From Quadrisphaera sp. DSM 44207 (GTDB lineage Bacteria > Actinomycetota > Actinomycetes > Actinomycetales > Quadrisphaeraceae), in contig NZ_FNKA01000003.1 in assembly GCF_900101335.1 (NCBI RefSeq), positions 248,001 to 312,000 of the forward strand: DNA of 64,000 nucleotides. The letters are read 5' to 3'. This document shows positions 19,596-28,402 of the stretch, one piece after another. Positions within the stretch are counted from its first letter, which is position 1. Each line of letters starts with the position of its first letter. A program made the position numbers and the translations under genes. The notes below the pieces were generated by a model. That model saw nothing but the letters and a program-made list of their open reading frames with translations, was not told the DNA's origin and made no database searches.

Positions 19596-21023
19596 GTGAC
19601 CGCTCTCAGTGGGATGCCGCGCTCGTCGGCGCCCGCCCTCCTGCGGCGCGCGACCGCCGCCCTGGGGGCCGTGCTGGTGCTCCTCCTGTGCGTCGACGCG
19701 GGGGTCAGCGCCGGCACGGACGGCTTCGGCGTCGGCACCCTGCTGCGGATCGCGGTGCTGCTGGGCGGCCTGCTGGCGGTGGTGTGCCTGAGCCGCTTCG
19801 AGTACTTCGTCCTCGGCGTCCTCGTCGTGCGTCCCGCCCTCGACATCACCAAGACGGGCGGCGGGGGCTCGGTGCTCGCCAGCGCCGTGGCGGCCGCCAT
19901 CGTCCTGGGCGCGGTGCTGTGGCTCGCCGCGCAGGTCTACGCGGGCACGCTGCGGCGGGTCTCGCTGCTCAGCCGGGTCCTCATCGTCCTGCTCGCGGTC
20001 ATGACCCTGAGCGCGCTGCTCGCCAGCGACCCGGTGCGCAGCGCGCTGCAGGTGGCGAGGCTCGCGGCGGCGGTCGCCGTCCTGCTCGTCGTCGAGCAGC
20101 TGGCCGTCGACCGCGCGGCCCGCTGGCGCGTCCTGACCGCCTGCTACGCCTCCGCGGTGCTGCCCCTGCTGGTGGGCGTGCAGCAGCAGCTCACCGGCAG
20201 CTTCCTCAAGCAGTCCAGCGGGCTCGGGCGCATCACGGGCACCTTCGTCCACCCCAACGCCTTCGGCTTCTACCTCGTGCTGCTGCTGACGATGGGAGCG
20301 GCCGTCTTCCGCCACCTGGACGGCAGGACGAAGCTGCTGGTCGGCGCCGTGCTGGTCCTCGGCACGGTCGAGCTGGTGCTCTCCTACTCCCGCGGCAGCT
20401 GGATCTCGATCATCGTGGGCGTCCTCGTGGTCGGGGCCCTGCAGGCCCGCAAGCTGCTCGTGCTGCTGCCCGTCGCCCTGGGGGCGCTGGTGCTGGCCGT
20501 CCCGTCGGTGCTGCTGCGGCTGTCGGACCTGACGCAGGAGGAGACGGTCAACGGCACGCCCGGCAACTCCTTCATGTGGCGCATCACGCACTGGCAGGTC
20601 GTCCTCCGCGGCGCCCGCGGGCACGAGCTGCTGGGCCTGGGCCCGGGCTCGTCGGACTTCCTGGGCGACGAGGTGCTGCCCCCGCACAACGACTTCGTGC
20701 GGATGTACGTCGAGACCGGGGTCGTCGGCACCGCCCTCTACCTCGCCTTCATCCTCGCCGCGCTCGCCACGGCCTTCGGCATGATGCGCGCCGGGCACCG
20801 CCGCGGGCTCGAGCGCGGGATCGCCGTCGGCGCCATCGCCTGCACCGCCGCCTTCGTGGTCGGCAGCATCGGCGGCAACCTGATCAGCGAGGTGGTGGTG
20901 CTCCTCTACCTCTTCGCCTTCCTCGGGCTGGCCTCCGGCACCGCGCTGCAGTGCCCGGCGCCTCAGCCGCCGCGCACGCCCGGCCCGGCCCTGGCCCCGG
21001 CCGGGGCGGGCGGCCCGGCGTGA
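19596..21023 (+). CDS. O-antigen ligase/Wzy-type polymerase membrane protein, first copy
   Basis: Integral membrane protein of 475 residues with about 11 hydrophobic helices and a large loop near residues 315-375 (NGTPGNSFMWRITHW ... LGLGPGSSDF ... PHNDFVRMYVE). HPNAFGFYLVL, YSRGSWISI and the HN motif in the loop are typical of the Wzy_C/O-antigen ligase family, which joins lipid-linked repeat units on the outer face of the membrane. GTG at 19596 follows GGAGGAGG. It overlaps the next glycosyltransferase gene in a GTGA. A second member of the family lies at 47553-48911, so either two polymers are made or one enzyme is a ligase. Confidence 0.88.
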   Translation: MTALSGMPRSSAPALLRRATAALGAVLVLLLCVDAGVSAGTDGFGVGTLLRIAVLLGGLLAVVCLSRFEYFVLGVLVVRPALDITKTGGGGSVLASAVAAAIVLGAVLWLAAQVYAGTLRRVSLLSRVLIVLLAVMTLSALLASDPVRSALQVARLAAAVAVLLVVEQLAVDRAARWRVLTACYASAVLPLLVGVQQQLTGSFLKQSSGLGRITGTFVHPNAFGFYLVLLLTMGAAVFRHLDGRTKLLVGAVLVLGTVELVLSYSRGSWISIIVGVLVVGALQARKLLVLLPVALGALVLAVPSVLLRLSDLTQEETVNGTPGNSFMWRITHWQVVLRGARGHELLGLGPGSSDFLGDEVLPPHNDFVRMYVETGVVGTALYLAFILAALATAFGMMRAGHRRGLERGIAVGAIACTAAFVVGSIGGNLISEVVVLLYLFAFLGLASGTALQCPAPQPPRTPGPALAPAGAGGPA

Positions 21024-22165
21024 GGGTGGCGATGCTCGGCTGCCGCGGCCTGCCGGCCACCTACGGCGGCGTGGAGCGGCACGTCGAGGAGATCGGCGCC
21101 CGCCTGGTCGAGCGCGGCCACGAGGTCACCGTCTACTGCCGGCCCCACTACAGCGACGCCGACACCGGGCCCTGGTACCGCGGCATGCGCCGGGTGGTGC
21201 TGCCGGGGATCGCGAGCAAGCGCCTCGACGCGCTGTCCCACACGGCGGTCGCGGCGGCGCACGCGGCCACGCAGGACTTCGACGTCGTCCACTACCACGC
21301 GGTCGGCCCCGGCCTGGTCAGCCCGCTCTCGCGCGCCAGGCGGCGCAGCGCCGTGGTCCTGACGGTGCACGGGCTGGACTTCGCGCGCGAGAAGTGGGGC
21401 CCCGGCGCGCGCCTGGCGCTGCAGCTGAGCGCGCGGATGAGCGCCTACCTGCCGGACCGGACCATCGTCGTCGCCGAGGCGCTGCGCGAGCACTACCGCG
21501 CGGCCTACGGCGTCGAGACCTCCTACGTGCCCAACGGCGTCACGCCCGCGGAGGCCGAGGAGAGCCTGTTCGATCTCGCGGAGCTGGGCGTCAAGCGCGG
21601 GGACTACCTGCTCAGCGTGGGCCGGCTGGTGCCCGAGAAGGGCACCCACCTGCTGCTGGAGGCCTTCACCGCGCTCCCGCCGGGCGCGCGCCCGGGACTG
21701 CTCGCCGTCGGCGGCGCCAGCTACACCGGGGACTACGTGCAGCGCCTCGCCGCCCTGGCGCAGGGCGTGCCGGACGCGCACCTGCCGGGCTTCCTGTACG
21801 GCGAGCAGCTGCGGACCGCGTACGAGGGCGCGAGGATCTTCGTGCAGAGCTCGACGCTCGAGGGGATGCCGCTGACGGTCCTGGAGGCGGCCGCCCACGG
21901 CCTGCCCCTCGTCCTCAGCGACATCCCGGTGCACGTGCAGCTGCTCGGCTCCGACCGCCCCGGCGGCAGGCTGTTCACCAGCGGGGACAGCGCCTCGCTG
22001 CACCGCGCGCTCGAGCGGGCCCTGCAGGACCCGGAGGCGGAGGCCGCCGGTGGCCGTCTGGTGGGCCAGGAGCTGCTCGACCGCTTCAGCTGGGACCGCG
22101 CGGTGGACGGCACCCTCGACGCCTACGAGCAGGGGCTGGCCGCCCGGCGCCGCGCCAGGCGCTGA
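21020..22165 (+). CDS. Glycosyltransferase family 4 (DUF1972-type N-terminus), first copy
   Basis: GT-B fold enzyme of 381 residues. The N-terminus MLGCRGLPATYGGVERHVEE is typical of rhamnosyl/mannosyl-transferases with the DUF1972 lobe; the C-terminal lobe has GRLVPEKGTHLLLEAF, the acceptor-side GFLYGEQLRTAYEGA and the nucleotide-sugar motif SSTLEGMPLTVLEAAA with the E-x7-E pattern. Start GTG overlaps the polymerase stop. A homologue with the same N-terminal block lies at 39025. Sugar specificity is unknown; RmlC nearby makes a rhamnose donor possible. The gene ends convergent with another GT4 gene at 22233. Confidence 0.9.
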   Translation: MRVAMLGCRGLPATYGGVERHVEEIGARLVERGHEVTVYCRPHYSDADTGPWYRGMRRVVLPGIASKRLDALSHTAVAAAHAATQDFDVVHYHAVGPGLVSPLSRARRRSAVVLTVHGLDFAREKWGPGARLALQLSARMSAYLPDRTIVVAEALREHYRAAYGVETSYVPNGVTPAEAEESLFDLAELGVKRGDYLLSVGRLVPEKGTHLLLEAFTALPPGARPGLLAVGGASYTGDYVQRLAALAQGVPDAHLPGFLYGEQLRTAYEGARIFVQSSTLEGMPLTVLEAAAHGLPLVLSDIPVHVQLLGSDRPGGRLFTSGDSASLHRALERALQDPEAEAAGGRLVGQELLDRFSWDRAVDGTLDAYEQGLAARRRARR

Positions 22166-22232
22166 GCCGGCGCCCAGCCGGCACCGCGCCGGGCGCTGAG
22201 GACGCGCGGGGCGGCGCCGGGCGGGGAGGCGC

Positions 22233-23288
22233 TCAGGACGAGCGCCGGGCGGCGGCCGCGGCGAAGACGTCCCGGTGCGCGCGCGCGACGGCCTCGAAGC
22301 TCTGCACCCCGAGCGGGCGGGCGGGCACCGGGTCCAGCACCTGGGCCCGCAGCGCCCCGGCCAGCGCCTCCGCGTCGTCCGGGGGCACCAGCACGGCTCC
22401 GGCGGCGGCGCCCTCGATGCCCGGCGCCCGCGTCGAGACCACCGGCAGCCCGCAGGCGGCCGCCTCCAGCACGGCGTTCGGCAGGCCCTCCGAGCGCGAG
22501 GGGAGGACGAAGACGTCCAGGGTGCGCAGGAAGTCCGCGACCGCGGCCGGCTCGTGCAGCGGCCCGGGGAAGCTGACCGGCAGCCCGGCCGCCTGCTGCT
22601 CCAGCGCCGCCCGCTCCGGCCCCTGCCCGACCACGACGAACTCGGCGTCGAGCTCGGTGACCAGGCGCCGCGCCGCCCCGACCAGGACGTCGAAGCCCTT
22701 CACGGGGATCAGGCGCCCCACCGAGCCGATGCGCACCGGTCCGCTGCGGGCGCCGGGCCGGCGCGGGCCGGGGTGGAAGACGCCCGCGTCGATCCCGTTG
22801 CGGATCACGTGCACGCGCTCGGGCGGGGCGCCGTGCGCGCGCACCACGAAGTCCCCCACGTCCTCGGAGTTGCCGATCCACTGGTCCGTCAGCGGTCGCA
22901 GGGCGCGGTCCAGGGCCCTGGCCGGCCGGGAGCGCCAGTCCTCCACCCGCCGCTCGGAGACCACGACCGGAGGGCGGGAGGAGCCGAGCAGGCTCAGGCG
23001 GGTCAGCGCGTTGGCCCCGTGCAGGGAGGAGTGCACGACGTCGTAGCGGCCCGAGGTCAGCACCCGGCGCAGCGACGCGAGGCGGCGCGGGTCGGCGTCA
23101 CGACCGCTGAGCTCGACGAGCGGGATGCCGGCGGCGGCCATCTCCTGCGCGTACGGCTCCCCGGGCCGCAGGACGCACAGGGTCGGCTCCCACGCGCCCT
23201 CCCGCACCGCGGCGAGCATCGTGCCGGCGAGCTGGCGCTCCGTCCCGCTCGCGGCGAACCGGCCCATGACGTGCACGACCTTCAGCAA
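22233..23288 (-). CDS. Glycosyltransferase family 4
   Basis: 351 residues, retaining GT-B type. Seen: VVHVMGRFAASGTERQLAGT at the N-terminus (the GGxE-like donor/acceptor loop), IRNGIDAGVF, GRLIPVKGFDVLV and the C-terminal SRSEGLPNAVLEAAACGLPV. The start is a TTG at 23288 preceded by GAGGAG 7 bases upstream; the first in-frame ATG lies seven codons later, inside the first beta strand, so TTG is the better start. It is alone on the minus strand, divergent from the epimerase gene and convergent with the previous GT4. Confidence 0.88.
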   Translation of the reverse strand: MLKVVHVMGRFAASGTERQLAGTMLAAVREGAWEPTLCVLRPGEPYAQEMAAAGIPLVELSGRDADPRRLASLRRVLTSGRYDVVHSSLHGANALTRLSLLGSSRPPVVVSERRVEDWRSRPARALDRALRPLTDQWIGNSEDVGDFVVRAHGAPPERVHVIRNGIDAGVFHPGPRRPGARSGPVRIGSVGRLIPVKGFDVLVGAARRLVTELDAEFVVVGQGPERAALEQQAAGLPVSFPGPLHEPAAVADFLRTLDVFVLPSRSEGLPNAVLEAAACGLPVVSTRAPGIEGAAAGAVLVPPDDAEALAGALRAQVLDPVPARPLGVQSFEAVARAHRDVFAAAAARRSS

Positions 23289-23453
23289 CGCGGCGCTCCT
23301 CGTCCGTACGGGTGACCGGGACCCTCCGGCCCCTCGGTTGGAACCCGGACCGTATCCGAGCGGCTATCGTTCTCGGGGCGCCGTGCGGCGCACGCGCGGC
23401 CTCCGGCCCGCGACCGCGGCCCCTCCGGGCCGCTCGACTGGGAGAGACGTCCT

Positions 23454-24410
23454 GTGAAGGTCCTCATCACCGGCGCGGCCGGCTTCGTCGGCAGCCACAC
23501 GTGCGAGGCGCTGCTGCGCCTCGGGCACGAGGTGCTCGGCGTCGACGCGCTGACCGACTACTACGACCCCTCGCTGAAGAAGGCGAACCTGCAGCACCTG
23601 GAGGGCCTGCCCGGGTTCTCCCTGCGGCAGGCGGACCTCGGCGAGCTGTCGGACGCCGAGCTGTCGGGCCTCCTCGACGGCGTCGACGTGGTCTACCACC
23701 TCGCCGCGCAGCCGGGTGTGCGGTCCTCGTGGCAGTCGGGCTTCGCGCTGTACGCGCAGGCCAACGTGGTGGTCACCCAGCGGCTGCTCGAGGCGGCGCA
23801 CCGGTCCTCGGTCGGCCGCTTCGTCTACGCCTCCAGCTCCTCGGTGTACGGGCGGGCCGCGACCTACCCCACGGGCGAGGACGCGCCGACCCGCCCGTTC
23901 AGCCCCTACGGCGTCACGAAGCTCGCCGCCGAGCACCTGTGCGGCCTGTACGCCGACAACTGGGGCGTGCCGACGGTCAGCCTGCGCTACTTCACCGTCT
24001 ACGGCCCGCGGCAGCGGCCTGACATGGCGATGAACCGCTTCATCGCCGCGGCGCTGGCCGGCCGCGAGATCCGGGTGTACGGGGACGGCGAGCAGGTGCG
24101 CGACTTCACGTACGTGGAGGACGTCGTCGCCGCGAACCTGGCCGCCGGCCTGCGGGACGGCGTGCCGCCCGGTGCGGTCGTGAACGTCGCCGGCGGCGGG
24201 TCCATCACGGTCAACGGCCTGCTCGGGGTGCTGGAGGGCGCCGTGGGGCGCCCGGTGCGCGTCGTGCACGAGCCCCGCCAGCCCGGGGACGTGCAGCAGA
24301 CCGGCGGCAGCGTCGAGCTCGCCGCGCGCCTGCTCGGCTGGCGCCCGCGCGTCGAGGTGCCCGAGGGCCTGGCGCGGCAGGTCGCCTGGCAGCAGTCCCC
24401 GGCCGGCTGA
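23454..24410 (+). CDS. NAD-dependent epimerase, probably UDP-glucuronate 4-epimerase type
   Basis: Short-chain extended epimerase of 318 residues. Seen: NAD loop GAAGFVGSH (7-15), the insert LTDYYDPSLKKANL that is typical of UDP-glucuronate epimerases, the S-Y-K site with SSSSVYG and Tyr152-Lys156 (YGVTK), and RYFTVYGPRQRPDMA. It would turn UDP-glucuronate into UDP-galacturonate; UDP-glucose 4-epimerase is the alternative. The dehydrogenase at 60247 could supply the substrate. The GTG start has GGGAGAG upstream. A -10-like TATCGT at 23365-23370 precedes it. The Wzz-like gene follows by 36 bp. Confidence 0.87.
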   Translation: MKVLITGAAGFVGSHTCEALLRLGHEVLGVDALTDYYDPSLKKANLQHLEGLPGFSLRQADLGELSDAELSGLLDGVDVVYHLAAQPGVRSSWQSGFALYAQANVVVTQRLLEAAHRSSVGRFVYASSSSVYGRAATYPTGEDAPTRPFSPYGVTKLAAEHLCGLYADNWGVPTVSLRYFTVYGPRQRPDMAMNRFIAAALAGREIRVYGDGEQVRDFTYVEDVVAANLAAGLRDGVPPGAVVNVAGGGSITVNGLLGVLEGAVGRPVRVVHEPRQPGDVQQTGGSVELAARLLGWRPRVEVPEGLARQVAWQQSPAG

Positions 24411-24446
24411 GCAGTCCGCCCCGACGAGACGAACGGAGCACCCACC

Positions 24447-25412
24447 GTGGAGATCGGCACCTTCCTGCGCTCGCGCCCGCGCGCGACCCTGCTCGCGATG
24501 CTCTTCCCCGTCCTGGCGGCGCTGGGCGCCTACCTCATCCTCTCGCTGCAGCCGGCGCGCTACACGGCCACGGCCACCGTGTCGGTGCCCGGCAGCGCCG
24601 CGGACAGCGCCAGCCGGGTCGGCATCTTCGTGGCCGACTTCGGCGCGCTCGCCGTGTCCACCCCGGTCCTGGAGGAGATCTCCGGCAGCACCGGCGTCTC
24701 CGCGTCGGAGGTGAGGCAGGGCCTGGAGGTCGCCCGGGTCGGCCAGTCGAGCATCTTCACCGTCGCCTACACCGGCGACAGCGAGGACACCGTCGAGCCC
24801 GTGGTGCGCTCGGTCATCGACGCCACCTTCGAGCGCCTGCTGCCGGTGGCCGCCGCGGACGAGGCGCTGGAGCAGGCGACGCAGGCCGCCCAGGACGCCG
24901 AGGCCGAGCGGGCGCAGTTCGAGGACGAGATCGGCACCATCCAGCCCGACCGCGCCTACGCCGACGTCTCCAACCGGATCCGCGACCTGCAGGCCGCGCG
25001 TCCGCTGACCCCCGCCCAGGCGTCGGAGCTGAGCACGCTGCAGGCCCGCCAGGACGAGCTGGTGGCGCAGATCCGGCAGCTGGAGGAGCTCGACGAGGCC
25101 GTCGACACCGCCAACCGCGTGCGCGCCGACGCCCAGCAGGCGGCCGACGCGGCCCACCGGGACGCCGACGCCTCGCAGAACCCCGACACCATCCGCGACA
25201 TGGTCGTGGAGGAGGCGCCGCGCTCGACGAGCGTGGTGCCGGGCGTGGCCGTGGCCGCCGTCGCCGGGCTGCTGGTGGGCATCGCCCTGCTGGCCCTGCC
25301 CGAGCTGCTCCGCCGTCGCCGCTCCCCGGCCGCGCCGTACGCGCGCCGGCACCGCGCTCCCGCGCAGGCGCCGGCCCAGGAGTCGCTCGACCCGGCCGGG
25401 CACGCCCGCTGA
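24447..25412 (+). CDS. Wzz-like chain-length determinant (no kinase domain)
   Basis: 321 residues with two membrane helices (about 14-34 and 255-280) flanking an extracytoplasmic part: a short alpha/beta Wzz domain (TATATVSVPGSAADSASRVG) and a long coiled coil (about 133-235, rich in Ala, Gln, Glu). The cytoplasmic tail is short and Pro/Arg-rich, with no Walker motifs, so a separate kinase must serve it; one lies at 54840-56237 as part of another Wzz protein. GGAG precedes the GTG start by 8 bases. Its stop lies 1 base into a possible CTG start of the next gene. Confidence 0.8.
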   Translation: MEIGTFLRSRPRATLLAMLFPVLAALGAYLILSLQPARYTATATVSVPGSAADSASRVGIFVADFGALAVSTPVLEEISGSTGVSASEVRQGLEVARVGQSSIFTVAYTGDSEDTVEPVVRSVIDATFERLLPVAAADEALEQATQAAQDAEAERAQFEDEIGTIQPDRAYADVSNRIRDLQAARPLTPAQASELSTLQARQDELVAQIRQLEELDEAVDTANRVRADAQQAADAAHRDADASQNPDTIRDMVVEEAPRSTSVVPGVAVAAVAGLLVGIALLALPELLRRRRSPAAPYARRHRAPAQAPAQESLDPAGHAR

Positions 25413-25465
25413 GCGCGCCGCGCCGCCCCGGCGGGGCAGACCGCTCCCGCCTCCTGCTCGGGCTG

Positions 25466-26716
25466 GTGGCCCTCGCCGGGCTCGTGCTCGCCGGGCTCGC
25501 GGTCGCCGGTGTGCTCGCGCTGCGCGGCGGTGGCGCGCCGGACCCCGGCGACCCCGGCGGCACGGCCTCGGACCGGGTCCGCCACATCGCCCCCAGCGCC
25601 ACCGGCGCCGGGGACGGCAGCAGCTGGGACGACGCCGGCTCCCTGGAGGACCTGCCCCGCTTCGTCGCCGAGGTCGCCGACGGCGGCGAGGTGCTCCTGC
25701 GGGCCGATGCCGGTCCCTACGACGTCGGTGGGGCGCTGGTCCTGGACTCGGGCGGCACCGCGCAGGAGCCGGTCGTCGTGCGGGGAGCGGACGCCGACGG
25801 CCGCGCCGCCGCCGCCGTCCTGCGCGGGGACCGCGCGTCGCCGTACTCCCCCGACGGGGAGAGCGGACCGGACGTGTTCGTGCTGCGCAGCGGCGCCTCC
25901 GGGCTCTCCTTCGAGGACGTCGACTTCCAGGACGTCGGGAACGCCTTCCTCGCCGCCGGGGACGTCGGCGACCTCCTCGTCACCCGCAGCACCGCCACCA
26001 ACGTCCGCCGCTTCTTCGAGAACGCGCGCGCCGACGAGGAGGACAGCGCCGACGTGACCGGCCTGGTCCTGCGCGACGTCACCGTGGAGGGCTTCTCCAA
26101 GCGCGTCCTGAGGCTGCGCTACGCCTCCTCCGACGTCCTCCTCGAGGACGTCGTCGGCGACTCCCGGGCCCAGGACGGCGACGACTTCGCGATCGGGGTG
26201 CACCTGGAGGGCGAGGTCCACGACGTCGTCCTGCGCCGGGTCACGATGCGCAACACCGTGGACACGCTGCACGAGTACTGGAACGGCGACGGGTTCGCCA
26301 CCGAGGACGACGTCTCCGACGTGCGGTTCGAGGACACCACCGCCAGCGGCAACACCGACGCGGGCTACGACCTGAAGTCCTCGCGCACGACGCTGGTCGG
26401 CGCGGTCGCCAGCGACAACAAGCGCAACTTCCGGTTCTGGGGGCAGGACGTCACCGCGCAGGACTGCGAGGGCCGCGACCCGCACAAGCGCGGCGGGTCC
26501 GGCTCGCAGGTGCAGGTCTGGCTCGGCGAGGGCGCGCAGGTGCGCGTGCAGGACTGCACCCTCACCGACGACGACCCCGACACCGTCGTCGTCGACACCG
26601 AGACCGACGCCGAGCTCGTCGTGGAGGGCGGCTCCGTCGAGCACGCCGGCGAGCTGCAGCGCGTCTCCGACGGCGCCTCGGTCGACCTGCGCGACGTCAG
26701 CGTCGCCGAGGGCTGA
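25466..26716 (+). CDS. Membrane-anchored right-handed beta-helix protein
   Basis: 416 residues. An N-terminal hydrophobic segment (LAGLVLAGLAVAGVLAL) is followed by a parallel beta-helix of Pel/NosD type: repeating VxxxDVxxxD turns such as LSFEDVDFQDVGNAF, LVLRDVTVEGFSKR, VVLRRVTMRNTVDT and VRFEDTTASGNTD. Such folds bind or cut polysaccharides; no catalytic residues can be assigned. The GTG start gives a membrane segment without a basic flank. Reading upstream in frame to a CTG at 25409, which overlaps the preceding stop, would add SAPRRPGGADRSRLLLGLV, a good basic n-region, so CTG may be the real start. It is the last gene of the epimerase block. Confidence 0.8.
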   Translation: MALAGLVLAGLAVAGVLALRGGGAPDPGDPGGTASDRVRHIAPSATGAGDGSSWDDAGSLEDLPRFVAEVADGGEVLLRADAGPYDVGGALVLDSGGTAQEPVVVRGADADGRAAAAVLRGDRASPYSPDGESGPDVFVLRSGASGLSFEDVDFQDVGNAFLAAGDVGDLLVTRSTATNVRRFFENARADEEDSADVTGLVLRDVTVEGFSKRVLRLRYASSDVLLEDVVGDSRAQDGDDFAIGVHLEGEVHDVVLRRVTMRNTVDTLHEYWNGDGFATEDDVSDVRFEDTTASGNTDAGYDLKSSRTTLVGAVASDNKRNFRFWGQDVTAQDCEGRDPHKRGGSGSQVQVWLGEGAQVRVQDCTLTDDDPDTVVVDTETDAELVVEGGSVEHAGELQRVSDGASVDLRDVSVAEG

Positions 26717-26746
26717 GCGGCATCGAGGAGCGGCCGGCGCCGCTCA
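26714..26746. terminator. Bidirectional hairpin containing both stop codons of a convergent pair
   Basis: TGAGCGGC (26714-26721) pairs with GCCGCTCA (26739-26746). The two 8-bp arms contain the stop codon of the beta-helix gene and that of the minus-strand TagF-like gene. No T-run is present. Confidence 0.45.
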
Positions 26747-28072
26747 CCGGGGCGGGGCGGGGATGCCGAGCCCGTCGAGCAGCCGGGCGGCGCTGCGGTC
26801 GTCGTGGTGCTCGTGGAAGCGCCTGCGCGCGCGAGCGCGCTCCTCGGCCATCGGGTCGCGTCCGTCGACGACGTCCTGCAGGGCGGCGACGAGCTGGTCG
26901 ACGTCCGTGGTGAACGGCCCCGGCACCCAGTCCTCGTACGGCTCGAGGTTCAGCCCGCGCCCGGCCCGGTAGTCGCCGACGTCCGGGAAGGCGTAGACGA
27001 TCGGCTTGTCCAGCAGCAGGTAGTCCACCCAGATCGAGGACATGTCGGTGATCAGCGCGTCGAAGGCCGGCGCCGCGGTGTAGACGGTCAGCCCGTGGCG
27101 CTCCAGCTCCCCGGGCGGCAGGACCCTGATGGCCCGGTAGGACCCGGCGAAGGTGGCGGCGTCGCGCGGGTGGACCTTCAGCACGACCCGGGCCCCGACC
27201 CGCTCCAGGTGGGCGTCGAGGCGGCGCAGGTCCCGATCGGGGAAGGGCCCCTCCTGCTCGCCCGCGGCGGTGTCGAGGCGCCGCTGCGCGCCGTAGCGAC
27301 CCACCCGGTAGCTCGGCATCCACAGGAACGTGGTGCGGTGCGCGTCCTCGCCCAGCAGCGCCGCGCGCGCGCCCGCGGCATCGGCCCGCAGCATCCGGTC
27401 GTTGCGGGGCGCCCCCACGACCGGCACCTGCAGCGGGGAGATGCCGAACTCCGCGGCCCGGTAGGCGCGGCCCACCGTCGAGCACACCGGCGCGTACGTG
27501 CACCGCAGCCCTCCGCGGCCCTCGAAGCGCCCGGTCGCCTTGGTCGGCGGCTCCCCGTGCCAGAGCGCCACCACCACCTGGGACGGCGGCGGCGTGCGGC
27601 TGCCGTAGAGCCGCCCCGTCGTCATGACGCAGGCGGCGGTGAGGAAGGCGAGCCGGCCCCGCAGGGAGTGGCGCGGGAGGGTGCGCACGGGCGCCGACGC
27701 GAACCGGCGCACCAGCTCCGCCCGCCGCGGGTCCTCCAGGAGCACCGTCACGCGCTGCCCGCGGGCCGAGGCCTCCTCCAGCACCGCCAGCACGCCGTCC
27801 TCGACGTCGACGCTGCTGTGCAGCACCATCGTGCCCGGGGTCTTCGGGACCACCCGGTTGACCAGGTCCAGACCCCGGAGCACCAGGCGCCGCGGCACGG
27901 AGGCCGCCGAGGGCGGGCTGCCTCCGCCGCCGGTGCGCGGGAACCGCCCCGCCGCCGGCTCCGCGGAGGCGCGGGGCGCCCGGTCCTCGCCGCGGTCCTC
28001 GCCGCGGGCGTCGCTGCGGTCCTGGGGCGACGCCTGGGACGGCTCCTGGGGGAACGCCTGGGGTGAGGACAT
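26744..28072 (-). CDS. CDP-glycerol glycerophosphotransferase family protein, third copy
   Basis: 442 residues. After a charged, Pro/Gln/Arg-rich N-terminal arm (about 60 residues, no membrane helix) come the family landmarks: ALWHGEPPTKATG with the conserved His, FLWMPSYRVG, VVLKVHPRD and LITDMSSIWVDYLLLDKPIV. The start ATG at 28072 has AGGCAGG upstream. It is on its own on the minus strand between two beta-helix genes, with a TACAGT -10-like box at 28137-28142 (minus). Divergence from the other three copies suggests a distinct acceptor or linkage step. Confidence 0.88.
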   Translation of the reverse strand: MSSPQAFPQEPSQASPQDRSDARGEDRGEDRAPRASAEPAAGRFPRTGGGGSPPSAASVPRRLVLRGLDLVNRVVPKTPGTMVLHSSVDVEDGVLAVLEEASARGQRVTVLLEDPRRAELVRRFASAPVRTLPRHSLRGRLAFLTAACVMTTGRLYGSRTPPPSQVVVALWHGEPPTKATGRFEGRGGLRCTYAPVCSTVGRAYRAAEFGISPLQVPVVGAPRNDRMLRADAAGARAALLGEDAHRTTFLWMPSYRVGRYGAQRRLDTAAGEQEGPFPDRDLRRLDAHLERVGARVVLKVHPRDAATFAGSYRAIRVLPPGELERHGLTVYTAAPAFDALITDMSSIWVDYLLLDKPIVYAFPDVGDYRAGRGLNLEPYEDWVPGPFTTDVDQLVAALQDVVDGRDPMAEERARARRRFHEHHDDRSAARLLDGLGIPAPPR

Positions 28073-28402
28073 CTGCCTGCCTGTTCGCGGTCCGGTGCTG
28101 GCTGCTCGGGCGGTCCTGGCCGCTCGGGCGGTGCCGACTGTAGGGCGGCCCGCCGCGCCGGCGCAGCGGGCCGCCGAGGAGCACCTGTCCGGGTGAACGG
28201 CGTCCCGGGCCGCTGCAGGTCCGCGCCCGTCCCGACGATGGGGACGTTCATGTGCAGAGAGTGGCGAAACCGGCACGCAGGGCGTCTGGACTCGACTAGC
28301 GTCGCGGGCCAGCGCCTCATGCTGCTCCCGCTCCGGGCACCGCAGCCCCAGCGCTCCCGCTGGCCCTCTCGCCAGCGCAGCCGCGCGTCCTGGAGGTCGT
28401 TC
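28073..28402. other. Divergent intergenic region of 330 bp
   Basis: It holds a minus-strand -10-like TACAGT (28137-28142) for the TagF-like gene, the bipartite plus-strand element at 28266-28303, and GGAGG at 28392-28396 before the GTG of the beta-helix gene. The stretch 28319-28402 is open in frame with the downstream gene and could add 28 residues from ATG 28319. Nothing else is recognised. Confidence 0.6.
28266..28303 (+). promoter_or_regulatory. Bipartite promoter element shared with 36841
   Basis: GAAACCGG, 22 bases, CTAGCGTC. The same two blocks with the same 22-base gap occur at 36841-36878 (GGAACCGG there). TAGCGT inside the second block fits a -10 box; the first block would lie just upstream of the -35 position. 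Both sites precede genes for secreted polysaccharide-active proteins. Confidence 0.45.
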
